24,664 nucleotides of DNA from Chryseosolibacter sp040902445 (GTDB taxonomy: Bacteria; Bacteroidota; Bacteroidia; Cytophagales; Cyclobacteriaceae), in contig JBBDXJ010000189.1 of NCBI GenBank assembly GCA_040902445.1, positions 1 to 24,664 of the forward strand. The letters are read 5' to 3'. Each line of letters opens with the position of its first letter. Positions within the stretch are counted from its first letter, which is position 1. The notes beneath the pieces were generated by a model. The model searched no databases and was not told the origin of the DNA. It was given only the letters and a program-made list of their open reading frames with translations. A program made the position numbers and the translations under genes. This document shows, piece by piece, positions 8,119-15,807 of the stretch.

Positions 8119-9030
8119 ATGAAACTATTGAAGGAACTTTGCGGGATCCATGCTCCGTCAGGAGAGGAAAGAAATATGACGGAATTTCTTTTGAAATATA
8201 TTGAAAAAGAAAAACCACGCTGGAAGGTGCAACCCGAACTTTATTACGGCGAGGAGTTTCAGGATTGCATCATCATGAAATTTGGAAAGCCGCGCACGGC
8301 GATCTTCGCGCATATGGACAGTACAGGTTTTACGGTGCGTTATGGTCAACAGTTACTACCCATTGGCAGCCCTGATGCGGAATCCGGTACCGTGCTTGTT
8401 GGGAAGGATTCCCTTGGTCCGATAGAGTGTACCCTGGACTACGACCAGGACAACCACGCCCTTTACAAATTTGCCAGAGCTATCGATCGCGGCACCAGCC
8501 TGACATATCGGGTCAATTTTCAGGAGAGCAAAACAGCTGTGGAAGCCGCTTATCTGGATAACCGGTTGGGGATTTATACGGCCCTGAAAGTTGCAGAAGA
8601 TTTGAAAGACGGGGCAATAGTATTCAGCTGCTGGGAAGAACACGGCGGAGGATCGGTGCCCTATCTTGCAAAATTCATTTATGAAAGGTGGAAAGTGAAG
8701 CAAGCGCTCATTGCAGATATCACCTGGATCACAGATGGAGTTTTGCCCGGGAAGGGCGTTGCTATCTCGCTTCGGGACCGCAATATCCCGAGGCGTTCTT
8801 ACGTAAACCGCATTATAGAAATTGCGCGGAAAAGAAAAGTAAATTTCCAGCTGGAGGTAGAAGGTTTGGGATCCAGCGACGGACGGGAACTCCAGACCTC
8901 GCCATATCCATTTGACTGGTGTTTTGTGGGGGCTCCTCAGCAAAACCCGCATACATCCAGGGAAAAAGTATACAAGGAGGACATTAAAAGTATGATCGGG
9001 TTATATGAATGGTTAATGCGCGAACTCTGA
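8119..9030 (+). CDS. M42-like metallo-aminopeptidase
   Basis: A 303-aa protein from the chosen ATG, whose N-terminus (MKLLKELCGIHAPSGEE) is typical of the M42 glutamyl-aminopeptidase/cellulase-M family. Metal and catalytic residues, numbered from this start, are H65 and D67 (AHMD), D147 (YLDNRLG), E173/E174 (WEEHGGG), D200 (ADIT) and H278 (NPHTSREK). The reading frame stays open upstream to a TTG at 8059, but those 20 codons are not family-like and cover a leader hairpin. Family members are cytoplasmic, cobalt- or zinc-dependent enzymes that trim peptides. At 303 aa it is shorter than the usual 340-360. It is divergent from upp and followed by a separate glycosidase gene. Confidence 0.85.
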   Translation: MKLLKELCGIHAPSGEERNMTEFLLKYIEKEKPRWKVQPELYYGEEFQDCIIMKFGKPRTAIFAHMDSTGFTVRYGQQLLPIGSPDAESGTVLVGKDSLGPIECTLDYDQDNHALYKFARAIDRGTSLTYRVNFQESKTAVEAAYLDNRLGIYTALKVAEDLKDGAIVFSCWEEHGGGSVPYLAKFIYERWKVKQALIADITWITDGVLPGKGVAISLRDRNIPRRSYVNRIIEIARKRKVNFQLEVEGLGSSDGRELQTSPYPFDWCFVGAPQQNPHTSREKVYKEDIKSMIGLYEWLMREL

Positions 9031-9114
9031 GTATATTTGACCCTCAATTTAAGATCGGTTGACACCAACCTATTTATTTCATTGCAATTATTTTATTCAT
9101 TAACATAAAATTTT

Positions 9115-10482
9115 ATGAGCACCTCAGATTCAACCAGAAGGTCCTTTATAAAAAATGCCGCGATTGCAGCCACGGCATTCTCCATCCTTCCTTCCTCCTC
9201 CATTTTTCCTCAGAACAGGGATGCAAAAGCAAGGCTTGGATTCATCGGAGTTGGACTCCGGGGACAGAATCATCTCGACCTGGCGTTGCTGCGAAATGAT
9301 GTTGAAGTTGTTGCCATCTGCGATGTGCAGCAGAATATGATTGACAGCAGTAAGCAACGCATAAAAAAAGCAGGCAAACCAATGCCTTCGGTGATTATGG
9401 ACGGGCCTTATGGATACCGGAAGCTGCTGGAGAATAAAGATATTGATGCAGTGATAATCGCTACTCCGTGGGAATGGCATACGGTTATGTGCATTGACGC
9501 GATGAATGCCAAAAAATACGTAGCGTGTGAGGTCATCACCGGCATGACTGTAGAAGAGTGCTGGCAACTTGTACACACATCAGAGCGTACAGGCATGCCG
9601 TTAATGATGCTGGAAAATGTCTGTTACCGCAGGGATGTGATGGCTGTGCTCAACATGGTGCGGCAGGATGTTTTCGGTGAGATCATCCATCTGCAGGGCG
9701 GGTATCAACACGACCTGCGCGAAATAAAATTCAACGATGGAAAACAAGCAGAGGGCGGCGGTGTGGAATTTGGCGAAAAAGGTTTTTCAGAAGCCAAATG
9801 GCGCACGCTTCATGCCGTAAATCGCAACGGTGACCTTTATCCAACACACGGAATTGGGCCTGTTGCCATGATGGTCGATATCAACCGGGGCAACCGTTTA
9901 ACCGAATTGGTTTCCTATGCCTCTAAAGCCCGGGGATTACACGAGCACATTGTTAAAACCGCTGGAGCAAACCATGCCAATGCAAAGATCGAATTCAAAC
10001 TCGGCGATGTAGTGACCACCATGATCAGATGCGCAAACGGTGAAACTATTTTATTACAGCACGATACTAATCTTCCCCGACCTTATTCACTCGGATTCCG
10101 CGTTCAGGGCACCAAGGGAATATGGATGGACGTAAACAACTCCATATACATCGAAGGAAAAAGTAAAAAAGCTCACAGCTGGGAAGAGGCCACAGCGTGG
10201 CTCGGGAAATACGATCATCCCCTCTGGAAAAAATATGGCAACGATGCCGCAGGCGCCGGCCACGGCGGTATGGATTGGTTCGTGCTCAACGCTTTCATTG
10301 AATCGGTGAAGAAGAAAATACCAACACCACAGGATGTATACGATGCCGTGACATGGAGTGCCATCACCCCGCTGTCAGAAACGTCTATCCGCCTGGGTGG
10401 TGAAACAGTGGATTTCCCCGATTTCACCCAGGGACAATGGATGTACAGAAAAAACAATTTTGCTTTGGGTGATTCTTTTTAA
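9115..10482 (+). CDS. GH109-type Gfo/Idh/MocA glycosidase, Tat-exported
   Basis: A 455-aa protein with a twin-arginine signal (RRSFIK at 8-13, hydrophobic core to about residue 32), so it is exported folded, probably with its cofactor. A Rossmann domain starts at residue 41 (GFIGVGLRGQ). The segments MTVEECWQLV, MMLENVCYRR, LNMVRQDVFGEI and GGYQHDLR, and above all LYPTHGIGP (Y242, H245) and DINRGN, are those of GH109. GH109 enzymes are NAD-dependent alpha-N-acetylgalactosaminidases that use a transient oxidation mechanism. The family also includes relatives with other substrates, so specificity is inferred. No polysaccharide utilisation locus surrounds it. Confidence 0.88.
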   Translation: MSTSDSTRRSFIKNAAIAATAFSILPSSSIFPQNRDAKARLGFIGVGLRGQNHLDLALLRNDVEVVAICDVQQNMIDSSKQRIKKAGKPMPSVIMDGPYGYRKLLENKDIDAVIIATPWEWHTVMCIDAMNAKKYVACEVITGMTVEECWQLVHTSERTGMPLMMLENVCYRRDVMAVLNMVRQDVFGEIIHLQGGYQHDLREIKFNDGKQAEGGGVEFGEKGFSEAKWRTLHAVNRNGDLYPTHGIGPVAMMVDINRGNRLTELVSYASKARGLHEHIVKTAGANHANAKIEFKLGDVVTTMIRCANGETILLQHDTNLPRPYSLGFRVQGTKGIWMDVNNSIYIEGKSKKAHSWEEATAWLGKYDHPLWKKYGNDAAGAGHGGMDWFVLNAFIESVKKKIPTPQDVYDAVTWSAITPLSETSIRLGGETVDFPDFTQGQWMYRKNNFALGDSF

Positions 10483-10502
10483 TCAGCATGTTGAAAGAGT
10501 AT

Positions 10503-10571
10503 ATACCCGTCAGACCGCTGAAAGTTTTTATCTTGAATTAACGTCTAGGTGTAAAGCAGTCAGACGGGTAT
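10503..10571. repeat. Extended imperfect hairpin between the glycosidase gene and hpt
   Basis: Arms 10503-10519 (starting ATACCCGTC) and 10555-10571 (ending GACGGGTAT) pair at 15 of 17 positions with two mismatches, around a 35-nt loop. A weaker alternative pairing exists inside it: CGTCT 10542-10546 with AGACG 10562-10566, which would break the outer stem. No T-tract follows, so it is not a standard terminator. It may be a leader structure for hpt, a processing site or a remnant of a small palindromic element. Confidence 0.55.
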
Positions 10572-10605
10572 CACCTTCCCTGAAGCTGATTGGGTGAATT
10601 CTTTT

Positions 10606-10613
10606 TATATTTG
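10606..10613 (+). promoter_or_regulatory. Candidate -7 element of hpt
   Basis: TATATTTG is an exact TAnnTTTG match, 20 nt before the hpt start codon, placing transcription start a few bases from the ATG. The -33 region is weak. If used, the large hairpin lies upstream of the transcript and would act in DNA rather than in the hpt mRNA. Confidence 0.5.
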
Positions 10614-10633
10614 CCTCCCCAATTGCATCCGGC

Positions 10634-11164
10634 ATGAAGATAAAAGGAATCGAGTTCATTGAATTCATCAGCGAAGCAGAGATCAAACATAAAATACAGG
10701 AACTGGCATCAGAAATCAATAAATACTATGCCGGCAAAACACCAGTATTTCTTCCCGTGTTGAACGGTTCTTTCATGTTTGCTGCAGATCTTCTCAAAGA
10801 TATCTCCATACCATGCAAAGTTTCCTTCGTTAAAATTTCTTCTTATGAGGGATTAGTCAGCACCGGCCAGTTGAAGACACTCATCGGCCTGGATGAAAGT
10901 TTATTCAAGCAGGATATCCTTCTTGTCGAAGATATTGTCGATACAGGGCATACCCTTCAAAAGATCGTGGGTGAATTGAAAGGGTTAGGCACCCGGTCAG
11001 TGGAAGTTGTATCGCTCTTGAGAAAAAAGCCTGCCCGGGATAAGGGCGTGAAAGTAAAATTTACTGGCTTCGATATTGACAATGAATTTGTTCTTGGATA
11101 CGGTCTTGATTACGATGGGTTAGGAAGAAATTACCGCCAACTTTTCCAGGCGGTACCGAAATAA
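10634..11164 (+). CDS. hpt: Hypoxanthine phosphoribosyltransferase
   Basis: A 176-aa purine salvage enzyme, cytoplasmic, making IMP (and probably GMP) from hypoxanthine or guanine plus PRPP. The PRPP motif is ILLVEDIVDTGHTL (95-108), the early LNGS (43-46) binds pyrophosphate, SSYEG (69-73) is the flexible active-site loop, and KFTGFDID near 142-149 is in the base-binding region. Length is normal. It heads the hpt-adk-obgE cluster found in many Bacteroidota; 134 nt and a probable internal promoter separate it from adk. Confidence 0.95.
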   Translation: MKIKGIEFIEFISEAEIKHKIQELASEINKYYAGKTPVFLPVLNGSFMFAADLLKDISIPCKVSFVKISSYEGLVSTGQLKTLIGLDESLFKQDILLVEDIVDTGHTLQKIVGELKGLGTRSVEVVSLLRKKPARDKGVKVKFTGFDIDNEFVLGYGLDYDGLGRNYRQLFQAVPK

Positions 11165-11228
11165 GAATAAAAATAGAAAGTAATTACAAAAAAAGGGACG
11201 CGGAAATGACGCAAAGATGATTCAGTGT

Positions 11229-11260
11229 TTTGAACCTGTCTAATATACCTTGTACCTTGC
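11229..11260 (+). promoter_or_regulatory. Candidate promoter of adk
   Basis: TTTG at 11229-11232, a 20-nt spacer, then TACCTTGC at 11253-11260, one short of the Bacteroidota -7 form. The implied start is about 30 nt before the adk ATG. A short heptamer-like stretch lies just upstream (about 11197-11220). Confidence 0.5.
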
Positions 11261-11298
11261 AGCCCCGAAAAAACTCATAACCTAAAATTTACCATTAG

Positions 11299-11880
11299 AT
11301 GATCAATTTAATTCTCTTCGGCCCCCCCGGGGCTGGAAAAGGCACCCAAAGTGCAAAACTCATTGAAAAGTATTCGCTCACCCATATTTCCACGGGTGAC
11401 CTTTTCAGGAAGCATTTAAAGGAAGGCACTCCCCTTGGGAAACTGGCCCAGGATTATATGAGCAAGGGCAACCTTGTTCCCGACACAGTGGTCATTGATA
11501 TGGTAGATGATACGATCAGTCACGGCGGCAAGATCAGCGGCATTATCTTCGACGGGTTTCCGCGCACCATCCCGCAGGCAGAGGCCCTTGATAGTTTGTT
11601 GGCAAAGAAAGCCGCACCGATCAAAATTCTGGTGGAACTGATCGTTCCTGAAGATGAGCTCAGGGCACGGCTGTCAGACCGTGCCGTCAAGGAAAACAGG
11701 CCAGATGATGCAAAGCCGGAAGTAATTAATAACCGGATAGCCGTGTATAAAGCGGAGACTGCCGCTGTCGCGGATTATTATAAGAAATTAAATAAATATT
11801 CTTCTGTGATCGGCGTCGGTGAAGTTCAGGATATTTTCAAGAACATCTGTGTTGAGGTTGATAAGAGTTTGCTGGTCTAA
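11299..11880 (+). CDS. adk: Adenylate kinase (short-LID form)
   Basis: A 193-aa enzyme converting ATP + AMP to 2 ADP. The P-loop is GPPGAGKGT (8-16), the AMP-binding helix has ISTGDLFR (30-37), and DGFPRT (85-90) is diagnostic. The region after R128 goes straight to VKENRPDDA and on to the last helices, so it has the short LID without the zinc-binding cysteines of long bacterial forms; this short form is usual in Bacteroidota. obgE begins 11 nt after its stop, so the two are very likely co-transcribed. Confidence 0.96.
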   Translation: MINLILFGPPGAGKGTQSAKLIEKYSLTHISTGDLFRKHLKEGTPLGKLAQDYMSKGNLVPDTVVIDMVDDTISHGGKISGIIFDGFPRTIPQAEALDSLLAKKAAPIKILVELIVPEDELRARLSDRAVKENRPDDAKPEVINNRIAVYKAETAAVADYYKKLNKYSSVIGVGEVQDIFKNICVEVDKSLLV

Positions 11881-11891
11881 AAACAATTCGG

Positions 11892-12881
11892 GTGTCTTCT
11901 CCTAACTTCATTGATTATGTGAAATTCAATTCGCGCTCCGGCCACGGAGGGGCTGGCTGCCTGCATTTCCACCGCGAGAAACTGGTTCAACACGGGGGTC
12001 CTGACGGCGGAAATGGAGGAAAGGGAGGCGACGTGGTGCTCAAAGGAAATGCGCAGCTATGGACGTTGCTCCACCTTAAATACCGCAAGCATGTGATCGC
12101 CACTGCCGGTAACCCGGGCGAAGAACAGGATCGGACTGGCGCAGATGGCAAAGAGGAAATTATCGAAGTTCCACTCGGCACCGTAGCAAGACGGGCAGAA
12201 ACCGGTGAGGTGCTCTGCGAAATCAATGAAGACGGTGAGGAGTTTATCCTGACTCCGGGAGGAAGAGGTGGGAAGGGCAACACACATTTCGCCACACCAA
12301 CCAACCAGGCACCTCAGTATGCACAACCAGGTGAATCCGGTAAAGAAGAGTGGATCATCCTGGAATTAAAACTGCTAGCGGATGTTGGACTTGTCGGTTT
12401 CCCCAATGCAGGTAAATCAACATTATTGTCTGTTGTTTCGGCAGCAAAACCAAAGATCGCAGATTATGCCTTTACCACCCTTACTCCAAACCTGGGTGTT
12501 GTCGCCTATCGCGACGGTTTGTCTTTTGTAATGGCCGATATTCCCGGAATCATTGAAGGAGCAGCTGAAGGAAAAGGTTTGGGCATTAGATTTCTCAGGC
12601 ATATTGAGCGGAACCCATTGTTGCTTTTCATGGTTCCTGCGGATTCGAGAGACATCGGCGCGGAATATGAAATACTGTTGAATGAATTGCGGAAATACAA
12701 CCCGGAACTGCTTGACAAAAAAAGATTGCTGGCTGTTACCAAATCTGATATGCTGGATGAAGAATTACTTCGCGGCCTTCAGCAAGAGCTTCCAGCGGAT
12801 ATTCCATCCATTTTTATTTCCTCCGTTACACAACAGGGTATAACGGAACTAAAGGATTTGATCTGGAAAAACCTGCACTAA
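11892..12881 (+). CDS. obgE: Obg-family GTPase (ribosome assembly)
   Basis: A 329-aa protein starting at GTG, 11 nt after adk. The glycine-rich Obg domain occupies about 1-160 (HGGAGCLHFHREK, GGPDGGNGGKGGDV, PGGRGGKGN). The G domain follows: G1 GFPNAGKS (169-176), switch region with FTTLTPN (194-200), G3 DIPG (216-219), G4 TKSD (283-286) and G5 SS near 310. It ends right after the G domain and lacks the variable C-terminal extension of some Obg proteins. G4 has Thr instead of the canonical Asn, which I believe is usual in this phylum. Obg proteins act in late 50S assembly and in stress signalling. Confidence 0.95.
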   Translation: MSSPNFIDYVKFNSRSGHGGAGCLHFHREKLVQHGGPDGGNGGKGGDVVLKGNAQLWTLLHLKYRKHVIATAGNPGEEQDRTGADGKEEIIEVPLGTVARRAETGEVLCEINEDGEEFILTPGGRGGKGNTHFATPTNQAPQYAQPGESGKEEWIILELKLLADVGLVGFPNAGKSTLLSVVSAAKPKIADYAFTTLTPNLGVVAYRDGLSFVMADIPGIIEGAAEGKGLGIRFLRHIERNPLLLFMVPADSRDIGAEYEILLNELRKYNPELLDKKRLLAVTKSDMLDEELLRGLQQELPADIPSIFISSVTQQGITELKDLIWKNLH

Positions 12882-12940
12882 GTCTGCCTATAGGGCATTA
12901 TATTGCCTTACGGGCGGTGCCACTTTGACACAAAAAGGCT

Positions 12941-12957
12941 TTGGCAGAATTATTGAC
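12941..12957 (+). promoter_or_regulatory. Possible sigma-54-like promoter before grpE
   Basis: TTGGCAGAATTATTGAC resembles TGGCAC-N5-TTGCA with two differences: G for C in the -24 box and A for C in the -12 box. The GG to G-A distance has the correct ten-base spacer. It lies about 41 nt before the grpE ATG. The loss of the -12 C makes it weak; an unrelated housekeeping or heat-shock promoter is equally possible. Confidence 0.25.
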
Positions 12958-12997
12958 AAGTTGCGAACTAATCAAATAAGAATTTATCATTATCGTC

Positions 12998-13564
12998 ATG
13001 GATAAAACTGAAATCAAGGAAGATCTGGAAAATGCGGATGATGTTGCAGGGTCTGAAAACAATTCCAAAGAGGATAACACGCAGGAAAATGAAACGGCCG
13101 TTGACAGCGATGAACCGGAGGCGATATCCAAATTGAAAGAAGAGCTGGAAGCCGCAAAAGATAAATATATCCGGTTGTATTCGGAATTTGAGAATTTCCG
13201 CAAACGCACGGCGAAAGAAAAGTTAGAGCTTATTCAATCCGCCAACGAGCAGCTGATCAAAACCATGCTTCCTATTGCCGATGATTTTGAGCGGGCTGAA
13301 AATTCTTTCCCTGATAAGAATGATAAGGAGCTTGCTGGTTTCTTTTTAATTCATGCCAAATTCAAAAAAGCTCTGGAGACTTATGGCGTAAAAACCATGG
13401 AAGCAGAACAGGGCTCCGATTTTAATCCCGACGTGCACGAGGCAATCTCGCAGGTACCCGCTCCTGTTCCCCAGCTAAAGGGCAAGATCATAGATGTTGT
13501 TGAAAAAGGGTATGTTTTAAATGATAAAGTAATACGCTACGCGAAAGTTGTAGTGGGTAATTAA
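12998..13564 (+). CDS. grpE: GrpE, nucleotide exchange factor for DnaK
   Basis: A 188-aa protein. Residues 1-40 are acidic and disordered (rich in Glu, Asp, Asn). A long coiled-coil follows (about 42-100: ISKLKEELEAAKDKYIRLYSEFENFRKRT), then the beta-wing with the GrpE signature DFNPDVHEAI and GYVLNDKVIRYAKVVV at the C-terminus. It releases ADP from DnaK and works with DnaJ, whose gene starts 12 nt downstream in what must be one operon. dnaK itself is not in the window. Confidence 0.95.
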   Translation: MDKTEIKEDLENADDVAGSENNSKEDNTQENETAVDSDEPEAISKLKEELEAAKDKYIRLYSEFENFRKRTAKEKLELIQSANEQLIKTMLPIADDFERAENSFPDKNDKELAGFFLIHAKFKKALETYGVKTMEAEQGSDFNPDVHEAISQVPAPVPQLKGKIIDVVEKGYVLNDKVIRYAKVVVGN

Positions 13565-13576
13565 TGCGTAAAAAGG

Positions 13577-14695
13577 ATGTCAACTAAGCGAGATTATTAC
13601 GAAATACTGGGCATTGCGAAGAGTGCTTCGGCTGCTGAAATAAAAAAAGCTTACCGCAAGGTGGCTATACAGTTCCATCCTGATAAAAATCCGGGCAACA
13701 AGGAAGCTGAAGAAAAATTCAAGGAAGCTGCAGAAGCTTATGAAGTTCTCAGCAGCGTAGAAAAGAAAGCCCATTACGATCGGTATGGTCACGCGCGTTC
13801 AGGTGCAGGTGGTTTTGGCGGCCACACTATGAACATGGAGGATATTTTTAGCCAGTTTGGTGATATTTTTGGCGGCGGAAGTCCGTTCGACAGCTTTTTT
13901 GGTGGTGGTACCCGCGGTGGAAAAAGGCAGAGAAAAGGTTCGAACCTGCGGATTAAGCTCAAGTTAGATCTGGAAGAGATCGCCAGCGGAGTCGAGAAAA
14001 AGATAAAAGTCCATAGGATGGTGCACGCCGAAGGAGTCTCCTTTAAGACATGTACGCATTGCCAGGGCAACGGTCAGGTGCGAAAGGTGGTCAATACCAT
14101 GCTGGGTCAAATGGTTTCCTCATCCACCTGTCCCATGTGTGATGGCTCAGGGCAAACAGTTGATAAGAAACCGGCAGGGGTTGACAATTCGGGGCTAGTT
14201 TCGAAAGAAGAAGTTATTTCCGTGCGCATTCCCGCAGGTGTTTCGGATGGAATGCAGCTTTCGATGGCGGGAAAGGGCAATGATGCCCCGGGCGGTGGTA
14301 CGTCGGGCGACCTTTTAATTCTTATTGAAGAACAGGAAGACCCGTTGTTAAAACGGGACGGAAGCAACGTCATTTACGATTTACATGTAAGTTTTGTGGA
14401 TGCCGCCCTTGGCACTAACGTGGAGGTTCCTTCCGTTAGTGGCCGTGTCAAAATAAAAATTGAACCGGGCACGCAAAGCGGAAAAGTACTTCGGCTACGC
14501 GGAAAAGGCCTTAAAGACATCAACGGCTATGAAACCGGCGACCAACTTATCTACGTCAACGTCTGGACTCCTAAAAAATTGAGCTCTGAAGAAAAGGTGA
14601 TCCTGGAAAACTTACGTGATTCCCCTAATTTCGAGCCGCGGCCCGATGCCAACGAAAAAGGCTTTTTTGAACGTATGAAGGAGTTTTTTAACTAA
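13577..14695 (+). CDS. dnaJ: DnaJ co-chaperone lacking zinc centre I
   Basis: A 372-aa Hsp40. The J domain is residues 5-70 with HPD at 34-36; a G/F-rich linker spans about 76-116; the substrate-binding domains follow to about 340. Normal DnaJ has four CxxCxGxG repeats: 1 with 4 bind zinc I, 2 with 3 bind zinc II. Here only repeats 2 (C159, C162 in CTHCQGNG) and 3 (C185, C188 in CPMCDGSG) remain. The positions of repeat 1 (HRMVHAEG, 146-153) and repeat 4 (KKPAGVDNSG, 197-206) are kept in length but have no cysteine. Zinc II, the centre tied to DnaK-coupled folding, is retained; zinc I is wholly lost. The gene is intact and directly follows grpE. Confidence 0.95.
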   Translation: MSTKRDYYEILGIAKSASAAEIKKAYRKVAIQFHPDKNPGNKEAEEKFKEAAEAYEVLSSVEKKAHYDRYGHARSGAGGFGGHTMNMEDIFSQFGDIFGGGSPFDSFFGGGTRGGKRQRKGSNLRIKLKLDLEEIASGVEKKIKVHRMVHAEGVSFKTCTHCQGNGQVRKVVNTMLGQMVSSSTCPMCDGSGQTVDKKPAGVDNSGLVSKEEVISVRIPAGVSDGMQLSMAGKGNDAPGGGTSGDLLILIEEQEDPLLKRDGSNVIYDLHVSFVDAALGTNVEVPSVSGRVKIKIEPGTQSGKVLRLRGKGLKDINGYETGDQLIYVNVWTPKKLSSEEKVILENLRDSPNFEPRPDANEKGFFERMKEFFN

Positions 14696-14722
14696 AACTT
14701 TTTCTGCTGGTATCCGTTAAAC

Positions 14723-14742
14723 ACCCTCTTGGGGTATATTTT
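14723..14742 (+). terminator. Weak possible terminator after dnaJ
   Basis: ACCC (14723-14726) pairs with GGGT (14732-14735) and is followed by ATATTTT. The stem is only four pairs, so this is a weak call; some read-through into the next gene is possible. Confidence 0.3.
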
Positions 14743-14787
14743 CAAAAGAATCTTTAAGATAAACTTACACGGCGTAACCTAACTTCA

Positions 14788-15705
14788 ATGGGTACGTACA
14801 TATTCAGCATGCAGAAAGGTTTTTGGTTAAGCGTTTGCGGGATTGCTATGGTGGGCATGGCTAGCGGGCAGATGAAGCGGCAATTTACCGTCGAAAATAG
14901 TCAGGCTTGTGAAAGCGTTAATCTTCACTTAAAAACAAATACAGGCGACTGTTATATTAAAGCCGGTCATAATTCCGAAATATTAAACGTTTTCAGCAAT
15001 CAGGACCAATCATCGTACTCTCATCAATACCGGAAGGAAATCGTAAATAATGCCTGTGAGGTTTATCTGAATTTCGAAAATACAAATTCCAAAAGTATCG
15101 GCCAGACCATCTCCACCCGAATGTTTGGCGATGAAAAACCTGTTGATAACAAAATCTGGAAGATGTACCTCTCCGATGCCAAGGCATATGATCTACAATT
15201 GGAATACGGTGTTGGCAATGCCCATGTGGATCTTTCAGGACTTGCCATTAAAAAATTGAAGATAAATACCGGCAGCGCTGATGTGAACATTGGTTACAGC
15301 TCGCTTGAAAACAAGGTTGAAATGGATACTCTGTCTGTCAAGGTCGACCTTGGTTCCCTTCACGTGCAAAATCTCAACCTTTCAAGAACAAGGTACACTT
15401 CCGCTGATGTTGGTTTTGGAAATATGACCCTGGACTTCAGTGCAAACCCTCCACTGGTAAGCAACCATATTGAAGGCAGCGTCGGCGCAGGAAATCTCAC
15501 TATTATTCTTCCCCCCGCGCAAATCCCAGTACTGGTTACTATAAATGATTCGTGGTTGTGCAGCGTAAAGATCCCAAAAGGAATGAAAAAAATCCGGGCA
15601 AATACTTTTGTCAATGCAGCCTACGGCGAGGATGCCAAAAATACACTGGTCTTTAATCTCGACGTTTCAATGGGCAATATCATTTTCAAAGAGCCGGGCA
15701 AATAA
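14788..15705 (+). CDS. Secreted DUF4097-like (putative adhesin-type) protein
   Basis: 305 aa from the first ATG; a start seven codons later (14809, MQKGFWLSVCGIAMVGMASG) gives a cleaner signal peptide and is equally likely. The mature part is repetitive beta-strand sequence with short polar turns, for example LKINTGSADVNIGY, VKVDLGSLHVQNL, ADVGFGNMTLDF and GSVGAGNLTIIL. Such rungs are typical of the right-handed beta-solenoid of DUF4097/toast-rack proteins, some of which sit near transporters or envelope-stress systems. There is no catalytic motif. It lies between dnaJ and an ABC exporter with about 100 nt on either side, so co-regulation is uncertain. Confidence 0.65.
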   Translation: MGTYIFSMQKGFWLSVCGIAMVGMASGQMKRQFTVENSQACESVNLHLKTNTGDCYIKAGHNSEILNVFSNQDQSSYSHQYRKEIVNNACEVYLNFENTNSKSIGQTISTRMFGDEKPVDNKIWKMYLSDAKAYDLQLEYGVGNAHVDLSGLAIKKLKINTGSADVNIGYSSLENKVEMDTLSVKVDLGSLHVQNLNLSRTRYTSADVGFGNMTLDFSANPPLVSNHIEGSVGAGNLTIILPPAQIPVLVTINDSWLCSVKIPKGMKKIRANTFVNAAYGEDAKNTLVFNLDVSMGNIIFKEPGK

Positions 15706-15807
15706 ATGACATCGGGTTTCCTTTAATAACCTTCCTTTCCTTTTTTGATTTTCCGCATGTAATTACTGTCTATCTTACGACACTAATTACCTGAACCCCA
15801 AACCACC

